From NCBI GenBank assembly GCA_010093685.1, contig MU006243.1:8360-72359 (forward strand): a stretch of 64,000 nt of DNA. The letters run 5' to 3'. Origin of the DNA: Ophiobolus disseminans (taxonomy: Eukaryota > Ascomycota > Dothideomycetes > Pleosporales > Phaeosphaeriaceae). Below the pieces are notes generated by a model that was given only the letters and a program-made list of their open reading frames with translations, had not been told where the DNA came from and did no database searches. Position 1 is the first letter of the stretch, and the number at the start of each line of letters is the position of its first letter. This document shows, one piece after another, positions 45,714 through 56,963 of this stretch. Position numbers and translations under genes: made by a program.

Positions 45714-46119
45714 TGTGTCTGTGTGCAAACTGGTCGCTGTGGATGTGCTTGCGGAGATGGGCTCGGAGGTCTTCGGTGGAGAGATTTTCCGGGGCGACTT
45801 ATAGTGTAATTATAGCCAAACGGAAAGGCGTTGGAACTCTCAATGCACACGAGACGACTTCAAGTGATGATTCCGCTTCGAATGGGACAGGTTGGGACTA
45901 TGGCGATAATGGTCGATGACGGCGCTGCACGTGATAGCGCGTTTGCGACCAGAGTTCCGGAAGACTTGACGTGTTTTGACTTCCGCCACCATCCCATCCA
46001 TCCATCAACATCCCAGACGCTGCCTCGACCACCACGTTCTCTTCCACACTTTTCTCGATATCCGCCTTTGATTTGAGGTGCCACTACATAGGGGCATAGC
46101 GCACCAGCTAATTGTCGCT
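45714..46119. promoter_or_regulatory. Bidirectional promoter between uL11m and RAD54
   Basis: About 400 bp between divergent starts. It holds a CACGTG E-box-like core in TGCACGTGATAGCGCG at about 45927, and a C/T-rich tract before RAD54 (about 45990-46060). The factors acting here are not known. Confidence 0.5.
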
Positions 46120-48558
46120 ATGCATCGCCCAAAGGCCATCGCAGCTGGCGAATCCACACCCGCGAAGCCTGCGGCGCGTCTGTATGGAGGCACCCCTCAA
46201 TCGGCAGACAGCCTCCGCAAACCGTTCAGATGTCCTGGTACTGCGACCTCGACCCGTGTTTCAGAGAAGCCTGCAAGGAAGAGAAGGAAGGTCGATTATT
46301 CTGGTGCGGGCGGGGACGATGGCGAAAGCGATAAGCCCTACTCGAACGACGACCGATTAGCCCTTGCCACACGAGATGCCAATCGCTTCCCAGTCTTCAA
46401 AGCGAAGGACAAAGACACACTGTTCAAGCAGCGGTTTTCTGTTCCTCTATTAAATAAGGACCCCGGTGCTTACAATGCGCATCGGCCTGCACCTCTTCTC
46501 GGTATGCGGTTAGGCACTGTGTTCGTCGCGCGACCGCTGCACGACCCCAGCGGAGAGTTTGCCATCGTGCTGTATGATCCCACAGTTGACGACAAGCCTA
46601 TACCGAAAGAAGAAGTAGAGCCGAAACTCAGTCAACAGGAGAAGAAAGAGCTGGAAGCTCCGCTGGTGCACAAGAGCTTGGCTGAGATCTTGGGCCTGAA
46701 GAAGAAGGTCGACAACGAACGACCGCGTGTACCAGTCGTCATTGATCCTAGACTCAGCAAGGTTCTACGGCCGCATCAGGTCGAAGGTGTAAAGTTCCTG
46801 TATCGAGCCACGACCGGTATGATCGATCCGAAAGCGAACGGCTGCATCATGGCAGACGAGATGGGTCTCGGCAAAACACTGCAATGCATCGCACTGATGT
46901 GGACGCTGCTCAAGCAGTCACCCGACGCCGGCAAGTCCACGATACAGAAATGTGTCATCGCCTGCCCCTCCAGTTTGGTACGCAACTGGGCGAACGAGTT
47001 GGTCAAGTGGTTAGGGCCAGACGCAGTAACTCCGTTCGCGATCGACGGCAAGGCCTCGAAAGAGGAACTGATCCAGCAGATACGGCAGTGGTCCATCGCG
47101 AGCGGACGTTCGGTAGTTCGGCCGGTGCTGATCGTGTCGTACGAAACGCTTCGTCTATATGTTGAAGAGTTTGGACAGACGCAAATTGGGCTCATGCTGT
47201 GTGATGAGGGTCATCGTTTGAAGAATGGAGACAGCTTGACATTCACCGCTCTCAACAGCCTCAACGTGCAGAGACGAGTTATCCTTTCCGGCACTCCCAT
47301 TCAAAACGATCTATCTGAATACTTTGCACTACTCAATTTCGCGAACCCCAATTACCTCGGCACTCGAATGGAGTTCCGCAAACAATACGAAATTCCTATC
47401 CTGAGAGGTCGAGATGCTGCAGGTACGGATGCGGACATTAAGAAGGGCAACGAGCGACTTGCCGAGTTACTGGCCTTGGTCAACAAGTTCATCATCCGGC
47501 GAACCAACGACATTCTATCCAAGTACCTTCCAGTCAAGTACGAACACGTCGTTTTCTGCAATCTTGCGCCATTCCAGAAGGAACTCTACAACCATTTCAT
47601 CAAATCACCAGACGTTCAAAGCTTGCTTCGCGGCAAAGGATCGCAGCCCCTCAAAGTCATCGGTATGCTCAAGAAACTCTGCAATCATCCCGATCTGCTC
47701 AATCTACCTGACGATCTGCCGGGATGCGAGCACGCACTACCAGCGGACTTTGTTCACAAGGACGCGAGGGGGCGAGACCGAGAAGTGAAGACGTGGTACT
47801 CTGGCAAGATGCAGGTGCTGGATCGCATGTTGGCTCGTATCCGCGCCGAGACGAACGACAAGATCGTCCTGATTTCCAACTACACTCAGACACTCGACAT
47901 ATTCGCCGCACTTTGTCGATCGCGAGGTTACGGTTGTCTTCGGCTTGACGGTACAATGAACGTTAGCAAGCGCCAGAAGCTAGTTGACAAGTTCAACGAT
48001 CCCGAGGGCCCAGAGTTTGTTTTTCTACTATCTTCAAAGGCAGGTGGATGCGGTCTCAATCTCATTGGCGCCAACCGACTTGTACTTTTCGACCCTGATT
48101 GGAACCCGGCAGCTGATCAACAAGCTCTCGCTCGTGTATGGCGTGACGGACAGAAGAAAGACTGCTTCGTCTACAGGTTCATTACGACTGGCACGATCGA
48201 AGAGAAGGTGTTTCAACGCCAGTCTCATAAGCAGTCACTATCATCATGTGTTGTCGACTCTGCCGAAGATGTGGAACGCCATTTCTCTCTTGATTCGCTG
48301 CGGGAGCTCTTCCAGTATCGCAACAACACGACGAGTGATACGCATGACACATTCAAGTGTAAGAGGTGTAGGAAAGAAGATGGAAGGCAGATCATGAAGG
48401 CACCGGCTATGCTGTATGGTGATACAAGCACTTGGAATCATTTCGTCAACGATGGTGAGAAGGGTCCTCTTGGCAAGATTCAGGATCTGCTGCTTCGGCA
48501 GGAGACGACCAATGACTTGAAAGATGTCAGTGCGGTCTTCCAGTACATCAGTCACTAA
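46120..48558 (+). CDS. rad54: DNA repair and recombination ATPase Rad54
   Basis: An intronless gene of 812 aa. Rad54 is a Swi2/Snf2 translocase that works with Rad51 in homologous recombination, remodelling chromatin and driving strand exchange in the nucleus. Seen: N-terminal conserved KPFRCPG and KPARKRRKVDY; GEFAIVLYDP; motif I DEMGLGKTLQC; motif II DEGH in LMLCDEGHRLKNGD; SGTPIQNDLSEYFALLNF; IIRRTNDILSKYLPVK; and helicase C motifs SSKAGGCGLNLIGANRL and DWNPAADQQALARVWRDGQK. The C-terminus has a Cys cluster (CKRCRKEDG) and the usual LRELF module. The open frame continues upstream to a GTG at 46078, but the first ATG in frame is at 46120 and gives the family's usual short N-terminus. Confidence 0.96.
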   Translation: MHRPKAIAAGESTPAKPAARLYGGTPQSADSLRKPFRCPGTATSTRVSEKPARKRRKVDYSGAGGDDGESDKPYSNDDRLALATRDANRFPVFKAKDKDTLFKQRFSVPLLNKDPGAYNAHRPAPLLGMRLGTVFVARPLHDPSGEFAIVLYDPTVDDKPIPKEEVEPKLSQQEKKELEAPLVHKSLAEILGLKKKVDNERPRVPVVIDPRLSKVLRPHQVEGVKFLYRATTGMIDPKANGCIMADEMGLGKTLQCIALMWTLLKQSPDAGKSTIQKCVIACPSSLVRNWANELVKWLGPDAVTPFAIDGKASKEELIQQIRQWSIASGRSVVRPVLIVSYETLRLYVEEFGQTQIGLMLCDEGHRLKNGDSLTFTALNSLNVQRRVILSGTPIQNDLSEYFALLNFANPNYLGTRMEFRKQYEIPILRGRDAAGTDADIKKGNERLAELLALVNKFIIRRTNDILSKYLPVKYEHVVFCNLAPFQKELYNHFIKSPDVQSLLRGKGSQPLKVIGMLKKLCNHPDLLNLPDDLPGCEHALPADFVHKDARGRDREVKTWYSGKMQVLDRMLARIRAETNDKIVLISNYTQTLDIFAALCRSRGYGCLRLDGTMNVSKRQKLVDKFNDPEGPEFVFLLSSKAGGCGLNLIGANRLVLFDPDWNPAADQQALARVWRDGQKKDCFVYRFITTGTIEEKVFQRQSHKQSLSSCVVDSAEDVERHFSLDSLRELFQYRNNTTSDTHDTFKCKRCRKEDGRQIMKAPAMLYGDTSTWNHFVNDGEKGPLGKIQDLLLRQETTNDLKDVSAVFQYISH

Positions 48559-48774
48559 GGTAGTGGCTCGGCATGGGTTGCATTACGCTTTGAAGTGGTG
48601 TCATTTTGGTTTTTACGTTTTGACTAGTGTTCGAAGCGTGGCATCGCGGCGGCTTTCTTTCGAGCTTTGAAAGGATATCTTTAAGGGATCTAAATTCTAT
48701 GCTGCCTATACACTACCATCTCATCCAGCGTTCTCATCTACATCTTCTTGTCGTCCGCTTCGCTTCTTAACCTC

Positions 48775-50775
48775 CTACACACCAGAGTCATCCTGCTCAA
48801 TATACGTGCTCTTTTCGCTCTGGAAATCCTCCCACGCCTTACACGTCTCTTGCAACTCTTTGACATCCAGCAACGCAGTAATCTCAGTCTGTCGCTCCAC
48901 AAACTGCAACGCCAGCCCCTCGGCGACATGCCATCCGATATGGCAATGCATCAACCATGCTCCCGGGTTGTCCGTCAGGAATGCAATGACCATATACCCA
49001 CTCGCCGGCAAATTTGCCACATCTCTTCTCGGCGGGTTGTCCAAGTTTAGCTTGACGCTCGAATTGAACGTCGCGCTCGCCTCCTGTGCTAGGATGTAGA
49101 AACTGTATAAAGTTAGTCATTGTCTTGAGATAAGCATACAGGAAAGTTGCGTACTCATGACCGTGTAAATGTATCGGGTGCGGAATGGGCAGCTTCGTGT
49201 CTATCACCCAGTACACCCACTGATTCGCTTCCGGAAGGAGGTACACGTTCTCGGCGCCCTCCCATGTAGCATTTCCCTGTGCGATTTGCAGCAGTGAGGG
49301 CTCGTCCCATTCCACCCTCATGGATGCGAGGCCAATGTCCCACTTGAACAGCTTGTTCGTGTCTCTGAAGAAGCTTATGTCCAGTTCGGTGTCTTGCTTG
49401 ATGGGAGAAGTAACATTGTGTTTGACGTGGGGGGCTAGGAGGGATGCGGAGACATCGTTGCAGGAATCTGTCTGGTTCCATGCTGTGGTTGTAGGGTCGG
49501 CCGTTAGGGAAGGGGAGTTTTTGTAGCGGACTACGGCGCGGATGTCGTTGCTGTTGAGGTTGTTTGAGCATGCGGCTTGGGGGATTGCGCGGAACCAGTA
49601 GTTGTCGGGTGCTTGAGAGGCAGTGATGATGACGTCGTAGCGTTGGCCTGAAAGGTGTCAGTCCCTGCTTCAGGGGGTGGGGAGAAAAAGGAACGGGCAT
49701 ACCCATGGTAATATCCAGTACGTCGACCTCGAAAGGCGTAACTGGGACGAAGTCCATAGCCACAACTTTCATCTTGTGACCATCGAGACTCAGCTTGAAG
49801 TGAGTGTCGATTGCCGAGTTGATGAAGCGCAGCTTGTACCTTTTCCCGGCTTCAAAGGTCATGCCGTAGCGCTCACCAGCGCCTTTGAATGTGCCCTTGC
49901 CATTGATAAGAGCGTTTTGAAGCGGTGGTGGACCACTCGCCTGCGCTGAGTGCCACAATGCATCGACAGTTTGGTGAGACCAATCATTGATCATGATCGG
50001 CTCGAGCTCTTCCTCAAAGTCGGCAGTTGTAGGTCCGTGAATCACGATTGGGCCAAAGACACCCATCCAAGCTTGCAGGGCGTAATGCGAGTGGTACCAG
50101 GTAGTTCCGTATTGCGTGGCACGGAAGGTGTATGTGTGAGTTCGATTTGGCTATCTATGGTGTTAGCTCGCGCGATAAATAGAAAGAATGAACTCACGGC
50201 ATCAGGACACTGAATGATGGAAGGCACTCCGTCATTCTGGACGGTGTAGTTCTGACGAAATCCGTGCCAATGCATTGTGGTTCCATTCGCCTTGAGACTG
50301 TTGCGGACGTGGATCTTGAGGGTATCGCCCTGTGTAGTATGAGAACATATCAGATGTCTTCGAAGACTTTCCTTACCCAGTTCGCTTCGATTTTAGGTCC
50401 AGGAATGGAGTTGTTGACGCCGAGGGCGACACGCTCAAACCCATCCGGAGAGACCGTCATGTTGGTGATGTCGAGCCAATACTACATGGGATCAGTACTT
50501 TCTTGGGACAGCTTGTGTTTGAGGCGGGATGATGAAAGCTTCACAATGCAGCTCAATCACAGGTAACATACCTCTCGAATGACGCCAGTATCTGGAACTA
50601 CATGATTCCAGTCGGTATCAATGCTCTGATCGCACCATACACTGCGATCGTCTGCAGTGTTGCCATTGCAGACAGAAGTAATGATTGAGGAATTCTGAGA
50701 AGGAGTAGCCAGCTGAGGTGCCGGAAGGGCTATGGCAATTGCCACAAAAGAAACGAGTGTGTAGAAAGACTTCAT
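48775..50775 (-). CDS. Secreted laccase-type multicopper oxidase
   Basis: Six exons: 50572-50775, 50377-50481, 50198-50329, 49703-50150, 49155-49647, 48775-49102; introns of 47-90 bp; 569 aa. A signal peptide starts MKSFYTLVSFVAIAIALPAP. All four copper motifs are present: TMHWHGFRQ, TWYHSHYALQAW, HPIHLHGHDFYILAQE (restored only by the last intron), and the C-terminal HCHIGWHVAEGLAL with the His-Cys-His electron path. Leu after the HVAEG segment is the usual axial residue of higher-potential fungal laccases. The enzyme oxidises phenols and reduces O2 to water; in ascomycetes this may serve lignin/humic oxidation, pigment or detoxification. It is divergent from a small secreted protein gene across 1.65 kb. 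Confidence 0.93.
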
Positions 50776-52425
50776 GTTGACAGGTTCTAAAGAAGGACTG
50801 AATGAAAGCGAAAGACTGTAAAAGACAAACGAAGGTGAGGCGATGAAGCTGATGTTAGAGTGCAGACGTCAATGTCGTCTTATAGAAATATGGTCCAACA
50901 GCATAGTGAAGCAGCTGGTCAGCCGCATCGTCGTCCGACGTCGCAGTGTGATGATCCGCACTCTCATTATTTTCCTTGACTACCGCACACGTACTCAATC
51001 CTTCAGTGAGATGTTCCATAACAAGGGCAACCGGGCCTTTGCAACCTATTCGGGCGATGAGTACGTAGGCTTGCGACTCATGGCAATGTTTTGTTCCCGT
51101 GCAAGTAATGCCATGCGATACTGGAACACCAGTGCAGATGCTCACCCCTGGGTCTACTCAGCACACCGGTTCCCTTTTGGATGACGTTCAGACATCATGA
51201 CAACCCGTGAGACTCCTCGAGGCTTCCAAGTGGCATGAAATCGAGTTTGAAATCGTCAAGTTGGTCATCATTTGTGGTTGGTGGAGCATTGATCGCAGAG
51301 AGTAACTTTGCTGAGCACAAACACCTGGTGAAAATCGGTGTGCCTCGTGCTGCGCAATACTAATGATAGACCTAACTGATAAGCTTCAAGAAGAAAACGT
51401 GGACGTTAGTCATGTATTTTCATGCAATAAGATTGATCTCCACTTTGCCATGTTCCCTGGTGCACGGACATGTGTTGGTAAACCTCAGGGACATGGTATG
51501 CGGGGAGATGCTATTCGCCACGCGTCATCGCCAAATGCGGTGATGTTTCAGCTTTCAATAACGTCTTTGACCCAAGAAGTCACAACTCCTGGATTTTTCG
51601 CCTGGTCGAGTACACGTCGTGGGGCGAAGGAACTCTGACGCGTCAGATTGCATCAGGTGTCGATATCCCACGTTGAGGTCCCGGCGCGAGTTCAGACCTG
51701 CTTATGGTGTTGGATACCAATGCGGCGTCTAATAAGCGACGAGGCTTTCAGATCCAAATGGATGCGATCTGTAGAACCTGAGTTGAGGAGTACGATTTCA
51801 TGTTGCAAAAGTTATCCCGAAAAACCCTGGCGAATGTGTTGGAATTCCCTAGATTGAATCGGCACATCATGCAACCCTGAAAATTGCTATCATGGGACGC
51901 TATCGTATGCTACGCCCTCTATTCACTCATTCGAGTGCCAGACTCTAGCATCTGATAAGGCGTCGTAAGCATTGAGCCAAGCCTGTAAGGATCAAACTGT
52001 ACCTGAAATATGGACTGTGCGTTTACACAGACAGCGTTGGAGGCTTACCATCCCATGCAGGAACACATTGTCAGCCGCGCCGCCCTTGTCCATGCAAGAG
52101 AAGCGGGCGGATAACGGAAGCTAGTTTCTCTGAATCGTAATGTTCCGCTTTCGGTACTACTATCCCTTTGTATAACTCCTTCTCACGCAATATGACTGCG
52201 CCATTGAACAGAATGCGGTCAGATGTCCGAGCATGCTCGCACTGTTCGCAAGAAGTACGTAAGGCCATCGTAAGAAAGACGCCTCGTTGGAATTGCGAAG
52301 TCGGATCATCATTCGTTTGCCCTTTGGTAAGCTTGTGCTGAGAGTATATCAAGTATCAGACACCATCTCATCTGCCAACTCAACATACTCTTTCGTTCTC
52401 ACACCCCTTCCTATACAAAGTCGTC
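50776..52425. other. Intergenic between laccase and secreted-orphan gene
   Basis: A 1.65-kb divergent gap. Short ORFs only (for example 51363-51638 plus), with no domains and no splice-joined continuation. Both promoters must lie here, and the length leaves room for inducible control of the laccase. Confidence 0.5.
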
Positions 52426-53112
52426 ATGCAATTCCAACTTTCGTCGATCGCTGCTTTACTGGCTTGTGCCAACAGTGCTTTTGCTGCTACCATCAACAAC
52501 TTCACTTTGTATGCATATGGGAAAGACATACAGGCCGGGATGAAAATGTATTATGGCGATGGTTAGTCGACCCATCCGACGATCTTCATAGACTTACATC
52601 TTTCTAGGAAAAGCGTATGTCGGCTTGAAGGCCCCTTCCTTCGTGTCCGAGGCCGTGGATATCACCCGTAAGTTTTGTTACCCGACCAGAGAACAAAGAC
52701 TAACGCGGACAGTGTCGAACACCGACGACCAGAAGTTTGTCGTTACGGCGAACGGTACAACTGGCTGGAAATCGCATCCTTCCATGTACATCGGAGCAGA
52801 GACCGGAGACGTCAAGTCCGTGGGGTTCAAGTTCGACAATGAAACAAAAGCGGATGGCGCTATCGTTACTGGTTTTGGCTTGTTTGGAGGATGGGCATAC
52901 AACAATATCGAGGCAGGTGCGATTGAGATGAGCTTTGTTGCAACGCCGACCAACGAGACAGACGTCTATCAGTGAGTACAACCTCTGGTGTTCAAAAAGG
53001 TTCTCAGCTAATTTGAGGCAGGGTGAAATGGAATGCGGCCGGTACGAAGGTGACGGGTAACGACGTTCCCATATCTCTTAGGACGGAGGCGCCAGTCACC
53101 CCTGAAGATTGA
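52426..53112 (+). CDS. Small secreted protein, unknown function
   Basis: Exons 52426-52561, 52608-52667, 52713-52971 and 53022-53112 with introns of 45-50 bp; 181 aa, all phases consistent. A clear signal peptide (MQFQLSSIAALLACANSAFA) is followed by a mature part with TINNFTLYAYGKDIQAGMKM and AYVGLKAPSF. It continues with FVVTANGTTGWKSHPSMYIG, GFGLFGGWAYNN and a polar end. The mature part has essentially no cysteines, unlike many small effectors. It has several NxT/S glycosylation sites and a beta-strand-like alternation. I do not recognise the family; related secreted proteins seem to occur in Dothideomycete and Eurotiomycete secretomes, but I cannot confirm that here. The intron number and clean splicing make a real gene likely. 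Confidence 0.72.
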
Positions 53113-54452
53113 TGTGGGAGGATTAGGCTTTCGTGTGTAGAAGAAGAGGGTCGGCACGCAATCCTTTTTTTTTCATGTCGAGGTGGCAGATGTCAGCTTG
53201 CGTGCATTCCATGTCCTGCAATAACATTAGCGATAAGCTATAGAATATGTAAGAGATGAGCTTGACATGCATATTCTCTCACCTCGTCTGATCTTGCTCG
53301 CACGTCCAAGCTCACTTCAGTTCTGCCACTTGACTTCATCTCTCTCGCAGTGTACCACATATCTGAACCAACTTGAGATTCGCGACTTGCACTCACCTCC
53401 ATAGCAGTGTACCACGTGTCTTTCTCTTGTCACACCGTTCTTGGACATATAAACAGACTCCTCACAGTACCCACCTCCATACTTCTTACTTTACACTCTT
53501 TGCATTTCTTACTCTACATCCGTCTTAAACCACACTCTTCTCACACAATATCTGTTGCCCACTACTTCTCTTCTATGCGATCCTTACCTGGTCACCTATG
53601 AAGAGCGGAACTTGACTCTTCAATCAGCTCAACCACTTTCGGTACTCACCAGCTTCGCTCGTCCATATACCACAGCAGCTTCTCAAAACACTAGTTGCAG
53701 TTCTGCCTTTTCGACGTCGCTAGCCCAGTACCTTCGAGTCGGGAGCATCGCTCATCATGTGACTTTTGAGGAAGCCTACGACGGAGTCGGTACCATTTTC
53801 TCGCCTCGCTGTATTTTCACGGCTACCTATATGAATCGGACACCCACTCGAAGTGGACGAAGTGTCGTCTTTTGCAAAACTCCAATGCTCTGCTATCTCA
53901 CCTGGGCGATAGTGTTCCAAAGCACTCGTCCCAGACTCACCCCATCCACTCAATCAACAATTGGAGTGGCGCCTGAACAATCAACCACTCTTGCAGCAGT
54001 CAAGCGGCAAGTCGACTTGTCACCTGCTTCTATCCTACCACACAGCGCGTGGTTCTCGAGGAGCGCTTGGGAATTGCTTGGTTGACCGCCACCGCAGAAG
54101 AGGCTGGAAGAACATCGAAGTTTCGAGCACGACAGCACACACTGGCGAAAATAGGAACGAGTAGTCAACTTTCGGTAGCTTGCGACTCACGGTCTGATAC
54201 TGGAGCCTGACGGTCCTCGACCTTGGTTGAGAGTCGGTGCTACCTTAGCGCGACTTGGTGGCCCACGGTTCCGCCGCCACCTGGTCCAAGCTCCAAATAT
54301 TTCTCGAGCTTGTACATCAACTCCACCTGAACTTCGCGCACAGTTCTCACACACGTCGCATACCTCTCACACCTCACGACCGCATATACCTCCGCCGACA
54401 TTCACGAACCTTCCACACTCGACATCATAACACACAACCTTCACCACACAAC
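53113..54452. other. Intergenic with imperfect direct repeat, upstream of the DEAH helicase
   Basis: About 1.3 kb. GCAGTGTACCAC occurs twice (53347-53358 and 53404-53415), each within a similar context, 57 bp apart. A 176-codon open frame (53555-54085) opens with TTG and has no ATG until codon 93, so I do not count it. CA/CT-rich DNA just before 54453 suits a fungal promoter or leader. Confidence 0.45.
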
Positions 54453-56963
54453 ATGGACCGGAAGCGCGGCGCGGCCGGCGATGCGGACATGAGCGACCTG
54501 CGCCTGAAGTCTCGCCAATCATACCTTGCGAAAAGGGAGGCTGAGCAGCTAGCTCTCTTGCGAATTCAGGTCGCAGAGGAAGCATCAGAGGTAGAGCGAC
54601 TGGGCGACCGCCTCTCTGCGCAAGAGAAGGCAGACTTCAGGAGGAATGCCGAGACACTCCGGCTTGCCGAAGCACGTAACAACATCGACGAGCATTTCGA
54701 CGGCTACACACTGCCCGATGCTCAGAGCAAGTCTGAACTCCTCACGCGCACCGACAAGGACCCGAAGGCATACAAGACCGAGTATCAGCAGTGGGAGGAT
54801 GATCAGATGGGCAAGATCAAAAGCCAGGTCAAGCAACCAGATCGAGTACAACAGGATGACTACGAGTATGTTTTCGACGAGACCCAAGCTATCAAGTGGG
54901 TATCTGATGGCAAGGTCGACATGGAGAAGCAGCGGCTGCAGCAAATGTTGGATGAGTCGGAAATGAAGGCTAAGACCATCGAGGAAACGCGAAAGAGCCT
55001 GCCAGTCTACAAATATAAGGACCAACTTCTAGAAGCTATCAAAGCCCACCAGGTCTTGATTGTCATCGGTGAGACGGGCTCCGGAAAGACGACACAAATT
55101 CCGCACTACGTCCTGCTCGACGATGAGATAACGAAAGGACTTAAGGTCGCGTGCACCCAGCCTCGCCGAGTCGCTGCTATATCTGTAGCCCAGCGTGTAG
55201 CCGAAGAAATGGGGGAACGAGTTGGCAAGACCTGTGGCTACATGGTCCGGTTCGAGGAGAAGACAAGCCCTGATACCAAGATTCTCTACTGTACGGATGG
55301 TCTCTTGCTCAGGATCTTGATACAGGACCCTGAGCTATCTGAATACGGTTTAATCATGATTGACGAGGCTCACGAACGAACCCTCAGCACCGACATTCTA
55401 ATGGGAATGCTGAAAGAAATCATCCTCATCCGACCAGACTTAAAGGTCATCATTTCGTCTGCCACGATCACTGCTCAAAGCTTTAGCCAGTTCTTGTATA
55501 ACTGTCCTTTGTTTTCCATTCCAGGCAGGTCCTACCCGGTGGAGGTCATGTACAGCCGAGAGCCCGAATCCAACTACCTCAGCGCTGCGCTTACCACTAT
55601 CTGGCAAGTTCACATCGCCACTGAGATCCATCCCTCGTCCCCTTCAGATATTCTTGTATTCCTCACTGGCGAGGAAGAGATACTGGCCGCGCAAGCCAGT
55701 CTCGAAGAAACAGCGAAGAAACTCGGCAATCGGGTACCGCCGCTAGAGATAAGGCCCCTTTACTCTGCACTCCCTAGCGAAGACCAGCAGCGTATCTTCC
55801 TGCCAGCATCAGTAGGGACGCGGAAGTGCATCCTAAGCACCAACTTGGCCGAGACTTCTTTGACTATCGATGGTGTCACAGTGGTGATAGACACGGGATA
55901 TGAAAAGCAAAATTCATATGACGGAAAGATGGGGCTATCCACGCTCACAGTGGTGCCATGTTCAAGAGCTAGTGCGAATCAGAGAGCTGGACGTGCCGGA
56001 AGGAATCGCCCTGGCCGCGCGTACAGACTGTTCACCCGTTTCGCTTTTAACAATGAGCTTCCGGAACAGGCCACTCCCGAGATCATGCGCCAAAACCTTC
56101 TGTCGACTACCTTACTGCTAAAGAGCTTAGGTGTTCATGATTTGATCAATTTCAATTTCATGGATCCACCGCCAACTACTAGCCTTATTAAGAGTCTGGA
56201 ATTGCTATACGGACTTGGATGTCTGGACAGTACGGGTGCACTGACGCGTCATGGCCGGAAGCTGTCAGAGCTTCCCATCGATCCGCTGCTAGGGAAGGCA
56301 ATTCTAGCAGCTTCTGACTCAGGTTGCTCAGAGGAGGTGGTGAAGATTATTGCAATGCTGGGTGAGACGCACGCCCTCTTCCTTCGTCCGAAGGATAAGA
56401 GAATGGAGGCAGACAACGCAAGGCGGATATTCACATCTAACGAAGGAGGCGACTTCATGAGTCAACTGAATGTATACAGTCAAGCAGAAGAGTCAGATTT
56501 CGATGTCTTGTGGGCAAAGCAGAACTTCTTGCAAAGCCGTAGTCTCAACCGTGCTCGCGACGTCCGCGATCAGTTGGAGAAGCTACTAGACCGGATTGAA
56601 GTAGAGCATTCTTCCTGTGGTATTTCCGACCACGTCGCCATTCGAAAAGCCTTGACAGCAGGCTTGTTCCCGAATGCTGCACGACTCCAGCGAGACGGAC
56701 AATCGTACAGAACTTTGACAGGTTCCTTGACCGTCTTCATCCACCCCAGCTCGGTTCTGTCCCAACTCGCACAAAAGCCGAAGTGGGTGATTTACTACGA
56801 ATTAGTAGCGTCATCTAAGGAATACATGCGTAACGTTATGCCTATCGAACCGGAGTGGCTTGTGGAGCTTGCGCCGCACTACCACAAGGCTGATGCGATT
56901 GCGAAACTTGGTGTCGACAAGAAGATGGGCAAGGGACCAGGGAAGGTGGGCATCGATCGATGA
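54453..56963 (+). CDS. Prp2/Cdc28 (DHX16)-type DEAH-box spliceosomal ATPase
   Basis: A single exon of 836 aa from the ATG MDRKRG; upstream in-frame residues look like leader DNA. Prp2 remodels the activated spliceosome before the first splicing step. DEAH motifs: I GETGSGKTTQIPHYVL; Ia TQPRRVAAISVAQRVAEEMG; II MIDEAHERTLSTD; III SAT; V LSTNLAETSLTIDG; VI QRAGRAGR. The C-terminal winged-helix, ratchet and OB parts follow (TTLLLKSLGVHDLINFNFMD, RSLNRARDVRDQLEKLLDRI, NAARLQRDGQSYRTL, KWVIYYELVASSKEYMRNVM, EPEWLVELAPHYH). The N-terminal part has YEYVFDETQAIKWV, as in DHX16. It is shorter than yeast/human DHX16. The post-motif-III region reads ATITAQSFSQFL where relatives have SATMDAEKFSEYF, so it may be a diverged copy. 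Confidence 0.85.
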   Translation: MDRKRGAAGDADMSDLRLKSRQSYLAKREAEQLALLRIQVAEEASEVERLGDRLSAQEKADFRRNAETLRLAEARNNIDEHFDGYTLPDAQSKSELLTRTDKDPKAYKTEYQQWEDDQMGKIKSQVKQPDRVQQDDYEYVFDETQAIKWVSDGKVDMEKQRLQQMLDESEMKAKTIEETRKSLPVYKYKDQLLEAIKAHQVLIVIGETGSGKTTQIPHYVLLDDEITKGLKVACTQPRRVAAISVAQRVAEEMGERVGKTCGYMVRFEEKTSPDTKILYCTDGLLLRILIQDPELSEYGLIMIDEAHERTLSTDILMGMLKEIILIRPDLKVIISSATITAQSFSQFLYNCPLFSIPGRSYPVEVMYSREPESNYLSAALTTIWQVHIATEIHPSSPSDILVFLTGEEEILAAQASLEETAKKLGNRVPPLEIRPLYSALPSEDQQRIFLPASVGTRKCILSTNLAETSLTIDGVTVVIDTGYEKQNSYDGKMGLSTLTVVPCSRASANQRAGRAGRNRPGRAYRLFTRFAFNNELPEQATPEIMRQNLLSTTLLLKSLGVHDLINFNFMDPPPTTSLIKSLELLYGLGCLDSTGALTRHGRKLSELPIDPLLGKAILAASDSGCSEEVVKIIAMLGETHALFLRPKDKRMEADNARRIFTSNEGGDFMSQLNVYSQAEESDFDVLWAKQNFLQSRSLNRARDVRDQLEKLLDRIEVEHSSCGISDHVAIRKALTAGLFPNAARLQRDGQSYRTLTGSLTVFIHPSSVLSQLAQKPKWVIYYELVASSKEYMRNVMPIEPEWLVELAPHYHKADAIAKLGVDKKMGKGPGKVGIDR

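Noticed and set aside
53555..54085. 176-codon open frame before the DEAH helicase
   Set aside because: It begins at TTG, its first ATG is at codon 93, and it shows no protein features.
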